This document shows positions 1 through 7,216 of a DNA stretch of 48,510 nucleotides, piece after piece. The stretch comes from HGM04593 sp045612305 (GTDB lineage Bacteria > Bacteroidota > Bacteroidia > Bacteroidales > Bacteroidaceae): NCBI GenBank assembly GCA_045612305.1, contig JAZKYU010000038.1:1-48510 (forward strand), in the 5' to 3' direction. The translations under genes were made by a program, and so were the position numbers. How positions within the stretch are numbered: position 1 is the first letter of the stretch; every line of letters starts with the position of its first letter. A model generated the notes under the pieces. It was not told the origin of the DNA, searched no databases, and saw only the letters and a list, made by a program, of their open reading frames with translations.

Positions 1-2
1 TC

Positions 3-95
3 TTTGTGGCGTTTGGATTTGCTCGGGTTTACGTAATTCTTGTAGGAGGCGTTGGAGGCGTTCTGTGGGGTAGAGTGAAAGGGGGGGGCGCATGA
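3..95 (+). CDS. Chromate transporter, first half (3' end only)
   Basis: An open frame enters from the left edge and ends at a TGA at 93-95. The last 30 residues (FVAFGFARVYVILVGG then a short basic Gly-rich end) read as a final membrane segment followed by a cytoplasmic tail. The stop overlaps the start of the next gene as ATGA (92-95), the usual arrangement when the two halves of a split ChrA-type chromate/anion transporter are translationally coupled. The identity is inferred mainly from this coupling to the clear chromate-transporter half downstream; the body of the gene lies outside the window. Confidence 0.6.
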   Translation, partial: FVAFGFARVYVILVGGVGGVLWGRVKGGGA

Positions 96-676
96 GTATT
101 TTGTTGCAGCTTTTCTACACCTTTCTGAAGGTGGGCCTCTTCTCTTTTGGTGGGGGGTATGGTATGTTGTCGGTGGTGCAGGGCGAGATTGTTACGCGTC
201 ACGCGTGGCTCACAAGTGCACAGTTTACCGATATTGTGGCGGTGAGCCAGATGACACCAGGCCCTATAGGCATAAACTCGGCGACTTATGTGGGTTACAC
301 CGCTGCGCTGAACGCTACAGGCTCGTCGGCGGTGGCCGTGGCGGGCTCTTTGCTTGCGTCGCTTGCTGTGATGTTGCCTTCGTTTGTGATTATGCTCACC
401 ATAAGCCGTTACTTTATGAAATATTGCAAGCACCCTATGATTGAGTCTGTTTTTGCGGTGTTGCGCCCTGCGGTGGTGGGATTGATAGCTTCGGCTGCTC
501 TATTGCTTATGACGGAGGAGAACTTCGGCTCTTTAGAGGAGTCGCCCTTGCAGTTTGCGGTGAGCGTGCTCTTGTTTGCGGGGGCTTTTGTAGCTACAAG
601 GTGGTTTAAATTGAGCCCTATATTGATAGTTGTTATCGCAGGCACTTTAGGTGGAGTTTTTTACACCTTATTATAA
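92..676 (+). CDS. Chromate transporter, second half (single CHR domain)
   Basis: This 194-aa membrane protein has one CHR domain. The N-terminal FSFGGGYGMLSVVQGEIV and the later VSQMTPGPIGINSATYVGY are the signature stretches of the chromate transporter family, with about five or six hydrophobic segments in all. Half-size CHR proteins work as pairs, and the start overlaps the stop of the preceding partner (ATGA), so the two are probably made in equal amounts. The family expels chromate in some bacteria, but in gut Bacteroidales the natural substrate is unknown and may be another anion such as sulfate. A strong hairpin follows the stop. Confidence 0.9.
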   Translation: MSILLQLFYTFLKVGLFSFGGGYGMLSVVQGEIVTRHAWLTSAQFTDIVAVSQMTPGPIGINSATYVGYTAALNATGSSAVAVAGSLLASLAVMLPSFVIMLTISRYFMKYCKHPMIESVFAVLRPAVVGLIASAALLLMTEENFGSLEESPLQFAVSVLLFAGAFVATRWFKLSPILIVVIAGTLGGVFYTLL

Positions 677-701
677 TATATAGTGTGCAAGTAAATAAAA
701 G

Positions 702-731
702 GGCTCGTGCTGTGCAGCACGAGCCTTTTTT
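702..731. terminator. Bidirectional intrinsic terminator
   Basis: An 11-bp perfect GC-rich stem (702-712 with 715-725, GGCTCGTGCTG arm) is flanked by A-rich sequence on the left and a T tract on the right. It lies between the stop of the chromate transporter (+) and the stop of uvrA (-) and can serve both. Confidence 0.85.
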
Positions 732-736
732 GTGTT

Positions 737-3514
737 TTACGATAATTTTTCTTTAAGAAAGCGGCCTGTGTGCGATGAGGGGCAGGCTGCAACCTCTTCG
801 GGCGTGCCGGCGATTATGAGCGTACCACCGTTTTCGCCTCCTTCGGGGCCCAGGTCTATGAGGTAGTCGGCACACTTAATAACATCGATATTGTGCTCTA
901 TTATCACGATAGAGTGCCCTCGTGCTATGAGGCGTTCAAAGGAGTTGAGCAGTTTCTTTATATCGTGAAAGTGCAGGCCTGTTGTAGGCTCGTCGAAGAT
1001 GAAGAGGGTGGGGCGGTCGCTCTGTCGGCTCAAGTAGTAGGCGAGCTTCACGCGTTGGTTTTCTCCTCCCGAAAGGGTTGATGACGATTGTCCTAGCTTT
1101 ATGTAGGCGAGGCCGACATCTTGCAGGGGTTGCAGCCCCTCGGCTATATGTTTCTCGCCGTGCTCCTGGAAGAAGTTTATGGCGTCGCCCACGGTCATCT
1201 CCAGGATATCGTGTATGTTCTTGTCGTGGAACTTAACCTCGAGCACCTCTTTTTTGAAGCGCTTGCCGTGGCAGGCTTCGCACTCGAGCTGGAGGTCGGC
1301 CATAAATTGCATAGAGACGGTTATTACTCCCTCTCCCTTGCACTCTTCGCAACGGCCACCCTCGGCGTTGAAGGAGAAGTATCCGGCGCCGAAACCAAGT
1401 TGCTTGGCTAGTGGCTGACGGGCAAAAAGGTGGCGTATGTCGTCGTATACTTTCAGGTAGGTAGCTGCGTTTGAGCGCGATGACTTGCCTATGGGGTTTT
1501 GGTCGACAAACTCCACACCGCTTATCTGCTTGAGCGAGCCATCGATGGCTTCGCACTGCCCGGGTGCATCGGTTACCTCGCCAAAGTAGCGCTTGAGCGA
1601 GCGATAGAGTATGTCGCGCACAAGAGACGACTTGCCCGAGCCACTTACACCGCTTACCACTGTGAGAACGTTCAAGGGGAACGTTACATCTATGCCTTTG
1701 AGGTTGTTTTCTCTAGCTCCTTTTACAACAATGCTATTTGTCCAGCGACGGCGGCGGGTGGGGAGGCCTATCTTCTCCTCGCCCAAGAGGTACTTGACCG
1801 TGTAGCTGTTGCTACCGGGTACAAGGTCGTGCATATCTCCCTTGTAAACAATGTTTCCGCCGTAGGAGCCAGCTTTGGGGCCCACGTCTATTATGTAGTC
1901 GGCGGCGCGTATAATTTCTTCGTCGTGCTCCACAACTACCACGGTGTTGCCGAGGTCGCGCAAGCGATAGAGCACGCTGATGAGGCGCTCTGTGTCGCGG
2001 CTATGGAGGCCTATGCTAGGCTCGTCGAGCACGTAGAGCGAGCCTACAAGTGCGCTGCCGAGCGATGTTACGAGGTTTATGCGTTGGCTCTCACCGCCCG
2101 AGAGGCTGTTGCTCAAACGGTTGAGGGTGAGGTAACCAAGCCCCACATCCATAAGGCAGTCTACGCGGTTTTTTATCTCGGTGAGTATGCGGGCTGCTAT
2201 GGTGCTGTCGTGTTGGTCGAGCTGCAGGGTGTCGAAAAATTCTTTTAGCCTGGTTATGGGCATCTCGATGAGCTCTGTAATGCTTGCACCGCCAACTTTT
2301 ACATATGTGGCCTCTTTCTTGAGGCGTGTGCCGTGACAGGTGGGGCAGATGGGTTTACCGCGGTAACGGGCAAGCATTACGCGGTACTGTATTTTGTACT
2401 GGTTGGCTTGCACCATCTTGAAGAAGTTGTCGATGGAGATACTCTCGCCATACTCCTCTATCCAGGGGCCTTGGTGCCACAAGTAGTCTTTTTGCTCTTG
2501 TGTGAGGCTGTAGTAGGGCTCGAAGATGGGGAAGTTGTCTTTGGGGGCGTGGCGACAGAATTCTGTTTTCCACTCTCCCATTTTCTCTCCACGCCAGCAG
2601 AAGACGGCACCATCGTATACACTTAGTGTTTTGTTGGGCACAACAAGGTCTTCGTCTATACCCACGATGCGACCGAAGCCTTCGCAATCGGGGCAGGCTC
2701 CTATGGGGGAGTTGAACGAGAAGAGTTGCTCTGTGGGCTCCTCGAAGAGTATGCCGTCGGCTTCGAACAGTATGCTGAAGGTGTGAGCCTCCTCCTCGCC
2801 TATAAATTGCAGAATACAGGTGCCACCACCCTCGTAGAAAGCGGTTTCGGCCGAGTCGAGAAGGCGGCTTATGGTCTCTTGAGAGGGTGACACGGAGAGA
2901 CGGTCGACAAGTAACAGGGGCTTGTCGCCTTTTTTGTATGTGTAGTCCTCTATGCGGGTTATCTCACCGTTTATGTATATGCGGGTAAAGCCTTGTTGCA
3001 GGTATATGGATAGCTGCTCTTCGGTGGTGCGTCCTTTGCGCTTGGGTATAGGGGCCAGGAGCAAGAAACGTGTGCCTTCGGGGTGGCTTTTCATGCACTC
3101 TACAAGGTCTTCGGGGGTGTCTTTTTTTACAAGTTTACCGCTTACGGGTGAGTAGGTTTTTCCCACGCGGGCAAAGAGTAGTTTTAGATATTCATATATC
3201 TCGGTGCTTGTGCCCACTGTGGAGCGGGGGTTGCGGTTGTTCACCTTTTGCTCTATGGCTATCGCGGGGGGTATGCCTTTGATAAAGTCGCACTCGGGCT
3301 TGTTCATCTGCCCAAGAAACTGCCTTGCGTAGGAGCTTAAAGATTCTACATAGCGGCGTTGTCCCTCGGCATAGAGCGTGTCGAAGGCAAGAGAGGATTT
3401 TCCCGAGCCCGAAAGGCCGGTAATTACTACCAAACGACCGCGGGGTATGTCTACGTCAATATTCTTCAGGTTGTTTACCCTTGCACCGCGTATGGTTATG
3501 AACTTTTGCTCCAT
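737..3514 (-). CDS. uvrA: Excinuclease ABC subunit A
   Basis: UvrA is the damage-recognition ATPase of nucleotide excision repair and works as a dimer that loads UvrB. The 925-aa protein has the two ABC modules expected: Walker A GLSGSGKSS at about residue 33 and GVSGSGKSSL near 620, ABC signatures LSGGESQRI and LSGGENQRV, and Walker B-like LYVLDEPS and FIFDEPTTGL. The C-terminal zinc module is complete (CEECKG ... CEACHG). In the N-terminal half only the second Cys pair is present (CPDCEG after FSFNSPIGA); the first CxxC is missing. Bacteroidetes often carry two UvrA paralogues, and this looks like one of them. It faces the chromate transporter with a shared terminator between. Confidence 0.97.
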   Translation of the reverse strand: MEQKFITIRGARVNNLKNIDVDIPRGRLVVITGLSGSGKSSLAFDTLYAEGQRRYVESLSSYARQFLGQMNKPECDFIKGIPPAIAIEQKVNNRNPRSTVGTSTEIYEYLKLLFARVGKTYSPVSGKLVKKDTPEDLVECMKSHPEGTRFLLLAPIPKRKGRTTEEQLSIYLQQGFTRIYINGEITRIEDYTYKKGDKPLLLVDRLSVSPSQETISRLLDSAETAFYEGGGTCILQFIGEEEAHTFSILFEADGILFEEPTEQLFSFNSPIGACPDCEGFGRIVGIDEDLVVPNKTLSVYDGAVFCWRGEKMGEWKTEFCRHAPKDNFPIFEPYYSLTQEQKDYLWHQGPWIEEYGESISIDNFFKMVQANQYKIQYRVMLARYRGKPICPTCHGTRLKKEATYVKVGGASITELIEMPITRLKEFFDTLQLDQHDSTIAARILTEIKNRVDCLMDVGLGYLTLNRLSNSLSGGESQRINLVTSLGSALVGSLYVLDEPSIGLHSRDTERLISVLYRLRDLGNTVVVVEHDEEIIRAADYIIDVGPKAGSYGGNIVYKGDMHDLVPGSNSYTVKYLLGEEKIGLPTRRRRWTNSIVVKGARENNLKGIDVTFPLNVLTVVSGVSGSGKSSLVRDILYRSLKRYFGEVTDAPGQCEAIDGSLKQISGVEFVDQNPIGKSSRSNAATYLKVYDDIRHLFARQPLAKQLGFGAGYFSFNAEGGRCEECKGEGVITVSMQFMADLQLECEACHGKRFKKEVLEVKFHDKNIHDILEMTVGDAINFFQEHGEKHIAEGLQPLQDVGLAYIKLGQSSSTLSGGENQRVKLAYYLSRQSDRPTLFIFDEPTTGLHFHDIKKLLNSFERLIARGHSIVIIEHNIDVIKCADYLIDLGPEGGENGGTLIIAGTPEEVAACPSSHTGRFLKEKLS

Positions 3515-3680
3515 CTCTTTTGCTCCTTTTGTTCTTAGACGCGAAAATACATAAAAAATAGCAATGTGGCATCCTCATTTAATTAAAAATAGTATGTCGT
3601 AACTTTTTTATCCACTATAAAAGGGTGTTTGCGTTGCTGTTTAGTTGCTGTAGTGTTGTGTGTGTGAAACAAATTTTCAC

Positions 3681-3688
3681 TATCTTCG
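3681..3688 (+). promoter_or_regulatory. -7 element upstream of the GHL10 gene
   Basis: TATCTTCG followed by CG, 26 bases before the ATG, is a common variant of the Bacteroidetes TAnnTTTG box. The same TATCTTCGCG string precedes the M23 gene at 17217. No convincing -33 box is visible. Confidence 0.5.
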
Positions 3689-3714
3689 CGATATAAACAA
3701 TAGAAAGAAATATT

Positions 3715-5211
3715 ATGCGTTTGTTTGTAACACTATTTATATCGTGCCTTTTGTTGGTGGCTTGCTCGTCGAGCAAGAATATTACGCAGAAAGAGCAGCC
3801 TAAACGTGAGTTTCGTGGTGCGTGGATACAAGCTGTGAACTCACAGTTCCTGGGTATGAGCGAGGGTGAAATGAAAACTTATCTTGTAACTATGCTCGAC
3901 AACTTGCAGAAGGTTAATGTTAATGCGATAATCTTTCAGGTGCGTGTAGAGGGCGACGCTCTCTATCCCTCGCCCTACGAGCCTTGGAGCCGTTATCTCA
4001 CAGGGGTGCAAGGGCAAAATCCCGGCTGGGACCCGCTTGCCTTTATGGTGGAGCAGGCTCACAAACGCAATATGGAGCTGCATGCGTGGATAAACCCTTA
4101 TCGTGCTTGCACAAAGGGTACTAAACGACGCGCCGATAATCATCCAAGTGTGCTTAATAAGGGGGACTTTATAGAGTATGAGGGGCAGTTATACTTTAAC
4201 CCTTCTCTAAAAAGAAACCGCGACCACATATGCAAGGTGGTTATTGATATTCTCACACGCTACGATGTTGACGGCTTGCATATAGACGATTATTTTTATC
4301 CCTACCCCGTAAACGGCAAGTCTTTTAACGACGATAAATGGTTTAAAGCCAGCGGTAAAAAGAACAAGGCTGCGTGGCGTAGAGAAAATGTGGACCTGCT
4401 CGTGGAACGCTTGCATAAAACGGTGCGCTCGGTGAAGCCGTGGCTCAAGTTTGGTGTTTCGCCTTTTGGAATTTATCGTAATGTGGGTAGCTGGGAGTGG
4501 GGCAGCAACACAAAAGGCCTACAGAGCTACGACGACCTAAATGCTGATATTCTTCGTTGGATAGAGAAGGGGTGGGTAGATTATTGTATACCGCAAATTT
4601 ATTGGGAGATAGGGCACAAGGCTGCCGATTATGCAACGCTTGTTGAGTGGTGGGCAAAATACGCTGCAGGTCGTCCGCTTTACATAGGACAGGATGTTAA
4701 CCGCACGGTAAAGGCTGCTGATGCCGAAAAACCCTCGCGCCACCAACTTGTGGCAAAGATGAATATGCAACGTTCGCACTCCTCGATAAAGGGCTCGTGC
4801 TTGTGGGACGCGGCATCTGCGGCAAACAATGTGGGTGGCTACCGCGATATTCTGGAGAAAAACTATCAAAGTTATCCGGCGCTTATGCCTGCAGCTCCTT
4901 TTATCGACAAGAAGGTTCCTGCAAAGGTTAAGGGTGTGGAACTTATCACGGCCGATAACGGGGATAAAGTTCTTGTGTGGCTCACCGAAGAGTGTGAAGA
5001 CCCTATGAACGCTCCTGCAAAATATGTCGTTTACCGTTTTGCAAAGGGCGAGAAGGTGAACATAAATTCTATGAAGAATGTGGTGGCGATGACCACTGCT
5101 ACATACTACAAGATACCTGCAGGCGAAGCGGGTAACTTTACTTATGTTGTTACCGTGCTCGACCGCTTGCAAAACGAGTCGAAGGGTGTTAAGTGCAAGG
5201 TTAAACTTTAA
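3715..5211 (+). CDS. Family 10 glycosyl-hydrolase-like (GHL10) lipoprotein
   Basis: A 498-aa secreted lipoprotein: the signal peptide ends in the lipobox LVAC with the lipidated Cys at residue 17, followed by a Ser-rich linker. The mature part starts with REFRGAWIQAV and continues with IIFQVRVEGDALYPSPYEPWS, HAWINPYRA and VDGLHIDDYFYP, the pattern of the GHL10 (DUF187, YngK-like) TIM barrel. Roughly the last 100 residues look like a fibronectin III-type beta domain. Family members act on glycans or peptidoglycan-linked sugars, but the substrate cannot be told here. The GNAT gene starts 11 bp after the stop, so the two are probably co-transcribed. Confidence 0.9.
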   Translation: MRLFVTLFISCLLLVACSSSKNITQKEQPKREFRGAWIQAVNSQFLGMSEGEMKTYLVTMLDNLQKVNVNAIIFQVRVEGDALYPSPYEPWSRYLTGVQGQNPGWDPLAFMVEQAHKRNMELHAWINPYRACTKGTKRRADNHPSVLNKGDFIEYEGQLYFNPSLKRNRDHICKVVIDILTRYDVDGLHIDDYFYPYPVNGKSFNDDKWFKASGKKNKAAWRRENVDLLVERLHKTVRSVKPWLKFGVSPFGIYRNVGSWEWGSNTKGLQSYDDLNADILRWIEKGWVDYCIPQIYWEIGHKAADYATLVEWWAKYAAGRPLYIGQDVNRTVKAADAEKPSRHQLVAKMNMQRSHSSIKGSCLWDAASAANNVGGYRDILEKNYQSYPALMPAAPFIDKKVPAKVKGVELITADNGDKVLVWLTEECEDPMNAPAKYVVYRFAKGEKVNINSMKNVVAMTTATYYKIPAGEAGNFTYVVTVLDRLQNESKGVKCKVKL

Positions 5212-5222
5212 AAAAGAAGGTT

Positions 5223-5651
5223 ATGGAGGTGCGTATTTTTGAGGTTTCTGTGCCCGATGTTGTTTATGTTGAGCCCATACAAAAGTTGCTGGGGCAGCTT
5301 TCGTCGTCGCCCATTAAATTTACCTTCGACGAGCTGCAGGCCTTGGTGGCTAGCACCGCGTCGTCTCTCTATCTGCTTGAGTGTGACGGTGTTGTGGCGG
5401 GTATGCTCACGCTTTGCGACTATCTTGCTCCCACAGGACGCAAACTCTGGATAGAGGATGTTGTGGTAGATGCTGCTATGCGTGGCAGGGCCTTGGGGCG
5501 TCGCTTGGTGGAGTATGCTATAGAGCGTGCCAAAGAGAAAGGCGGCACGCTTATGCTGACTTCGAAGCCTGCACGCGTAGCCGCCAACGCTCTTTATCGT
5601 TCTTCTGGTTTTCTTCCCAAAGAGACTAATGTCTACAAAATGGATGTTTAG
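5223..5651 (+). CDS. GNAT-family N-acetyltransferase
   Basis: A 142-aa single-domain acetyltransferase. The acetyl-CoA-binding motif A is visible as VVVDAAMRGRALGRRLVEYA (R-G-R-A-L-G pyrophosphate loop), and the C-terminal AANALYRSSGF matches the usual ALYxxxGF helix-strand end of the fold. It has no signal peptide and should act in the cytoplasm. The acceptor is unknown. It follows the GHL10 gene by 11 bp in the same direction, but nothing links the two biochemically. Its stop is 12 bp from the stop of the convergent sigma-like gene. Confidence 0.9.
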   Translation: MEVRIFEVSVPDVVYVEPIQKLLGQLSSSPIKFTFDELQALVASTASSLYLLECDGVVAGMLTLCDYLAPTGRKLWIEDVVVDAAMRGRALGRRLVEYAIERAKEKGGTLMLTSKPARVAANALYRSSGFLPKETNVYKMDV

Positions 5652-5663
5652 AGGGTGTAAATC

Positions 5664-6293
5664 TTAATTTTTTGATAAGTTCTTCATATTGCTGCTCAAG
5701 CGTGCTATTGCTCTGTGCTTAATCATGGCAATAGTGTTCTGCACGCGTGTGGTGGGGAGGCTGCGCCAGTCGCTGTCGCTGTTTACATAGGGCCATATTT
5801 GGTCGGCAACCTCGAGCGAGGTTTTACCTTTGAGCACAAGAAGGCGTAAAACGTTCTTGTCGCGTGGCTCAAGGTTGTTGTATGCCTTCATCACATTTTC
5901 TTTGTCCAGGTTATCATCTTCCGATGCAAAGTTGTTAAGCGCCTCGGGGGTGTCTATGTCGCAGTGTTTGCTGGCATACACTATCTCTTTTCTGTGGTTG
6001 GAAACAAAGTAATTTATGGCACAACGTGCTATGTAACTGTTGAGCGAGGCTCCGTTTATCTTTTTATATTGCTTTAATACGTGCCAGTCGTCTTTGTATA
6101 AAAATTCAAAGAACTCACCGAGTATTTCGTGTATATCCTCGTGTTTGTACAGTGTTGCTACGATGTAACGAAGCAGGCTGGCGCATTTGGTTTCAAAGAA
6201 ATACTTGTGCAAGTCTTCGTTGACAGGTGTGCTTGTGAGGCCGTCGATCCACTCTTCGTCGGTGAATAGAGCAAAATTTTTCTTCATTTTCAT
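5664..6293 (-). CDS. Sigma-70-like transcription factor, atypical
   Basis: A 209-aa protein with a diverged sigma-70 layout. Residues about 40-105 (EDIHEILGEFFEFLY, then LNSYIARCAINYFVSNHRKE) resemble region 2 of ECF-type factors. Residues about 135-200 (LEPRDKNVLRLLVLKGKTSLEVADQI ... RVQNTIAMIKHRAIARL) resemble region 4, but with an insertion (WPYVNSDSDWRSLP) between the two helices of the helix-turn-helix. No anti-sigma gene is adjacent. It lies 50 bp downstream of an unknown 126-aa gene on the same strand, probably one transcript. It may be a true alternative sigma factor or a sigma-derived regulator. Two start codons two codons apart (6293 and 6287) are equally possible. Confidence 0.7.
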   Translation of the reverse strand: MKMKKNFALFTDEEWIDGLTSTPVNEDLHKYFFETKCASLLRYIVATLYKHEDIHEILGEFFEFLYKDDWHVLKQYKKINGASLNSYIARCAINYFVSNHRKEIVYASKHCDIDTPEALNNFASEDDNLDKENVMKAYNNLEPRDKNVLRLLVLKGKTSLEVADQIWPYVNSDSDWRSLPTTRVQNTIAMIKHRAIARLSSNMKNLSKN

Positions 6294-6343
6294 ACTATTC
6301 GTGGTTTATTTTCTTTTTAGAATGCTGGCTTGTTGCGAGGTTG

Positions 6344-6724
6344 CTATCGGTTGGTGATAAAGTCGAAGGCTTCGAAAATATCGTTCTTGCTTACCTCGGT
6401 TTCTTGGTATCTCATATTCTCGTCGAGCAGAAGCACCTGTTCTTGTTGCATTATGGCGTGCAGGGGCTCGTAGCTCTTGCAGTCGAAAATGAGAAGCTGG
6501 TAGTCTTCGCGCACGTTGTATATATAGGTGTGTAGCTTTTCTCTTGGAAACCCTTGTTTTATGCTCGAGAGGAACAAAGAACAGCATATTGCTGTGGTGA
6601 GAACCTCTTCGCTAGCTTCCTCTTTCTCGAAAAAATGTGCAAAAGCGCGTGTGAACGGCTGCCCGAACTCCGGGTGTGCTTGCTGTCTTGTTACGAGCGA
6701 GAGTAGTTCTGCGGGGGTGCGCAT
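6344..6724 (-). CDS. Unknown 126-aa protein, upstream partner of the sigma-like gene
   Basis: I do not recognise this protein. It starts MRTPAELLSLVTRQQ, looks soluble and mainly helical, has no signal peptide or membrane segment, and ends EAFDFITNR. The frame stays open upstream to 7069, but the extra residues are low-complexity and rich in Phe, Trp and Lys, so the ATG at 6724 is taken as the start. A TATATTTG -7-like box lies about 70 bp upstream on the same strand (near 6790). The gene is 50 bp from the sigma-like gene, which suggests it modulates or is co-regulated with that factor; an anti-sigma or co-factor role would be a guess. Confidence 0.65.
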   Translation of the reverse strand: MRTPAELLSLVTRQQAHPEFGQPFTRAFAHFFEKEEASEEVLTTAICCSLFLSSIKQGFPREKLHTYIYNVREDYQLLIFDCKSYEPLHAIMQQEQVLLLDENMRYQETEVSKNDIFEAFDFITNR

Positions 6725-6868
6725 TTTCTGTTGTTCTTTATTTGTTACCTTGCGAAAAAATACATTCTTCCCTAAATATATTACAAATATAGGTGCAAAA
6801 GGCGCAAATTGTTCTTTTTTAGGCAAAAATTTATGAAAAAAGTTTTTTCGGCCCGTTTTTTGGGGGTA

Positions 6869-7060
6869 TATAAAAAAAGAACGTGGGTGCACTTGTTGTA
6901 ACCAAGGTACGACCAAGCACCCACAAAACCACAAGCTCAGCCCACGCCATAGCGCGGCATAAATCGTGCCTATTGGTGTTTTTGTTTTTAAAAGTTGGTC
7001 GTTTTTGTTACAAAGCCAATAGCCTAAATGCCAAAAAATGAATGTTTTTTTCTCAAAACA
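6869..7060 (-). ncRNA. Candidate small RNA (about 190 nt) with own promoter and terminator
   Basis: This gene-free stretch has the anatomy of an RNA gene on the minus strand. Upstream is a promoter (7067-7098). Next comes a long hairpin: GGCAT (7032-7028) pairs with ATGCC (6960-6956), and inside it CTATTGG (7022-7016) pairs with CCAATAG (6976-6970). At the 3' end GTGGGTGC (reading 6924-6917) pairs with GCACCCAC (6890-6883), extended by TTG/CAA pairs and followed by a U tract (6879-6871). I could not assign it to a known family; 6S RNA would fit the length but the fold is not clearly 6S. It could also be a leader of the downstream 126-aa / sigma-like unit. Confidence 0.55.
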
Positions 7061-7066
7061 TCGCAA

Positions 7067-7098
7067 CAAAGTTACAAAATAGTCGGAATATTCAAAAA
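7067..7098 (-). promoter_or_regulatory. Strong Bacteroidetes-type promoter for the candidate small RNA
   Basis: On the minus strand TTTTTG (7098-7093), an 18-base spacer, then TAACTTTG (7074-7067), an exact TAnnTTTG box. The spacing is identical to that of the tRNA-Gly promoter at 10202-10233. The expected start of transcription is about 7060. Confidence 0.65.
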
Positions 7099-7216
7099 TT
7101 ATATCCTATTTTTACATAATATTGCATTTTATGGCCTTGTGGCATTAAACTTTAATAAAAGTTTATAGTCATACATAACGGAACTTTTTATTGTAAGAAA
7201 ATAGAAACATAAATAT

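Noticed and set aside
1499..2248. A 249-codon plus-strand frame inside uvrA
   Set aside because: It is antisense to a clear uvrA sequence and has no recognisable domain; it is a by-product of uvrA codon bias.
6344..7069. A 241-codon minus-strand frame that would extend the 126-aa protein at its N-terminus
   Set aside because: The extra 115 residues are low-complexity (Phe, Trp, Lys, Cys-rich) and cover the promoter, hairpins and terminator of the candidate small RNA. The ATG at 6724 gives a normal protein.
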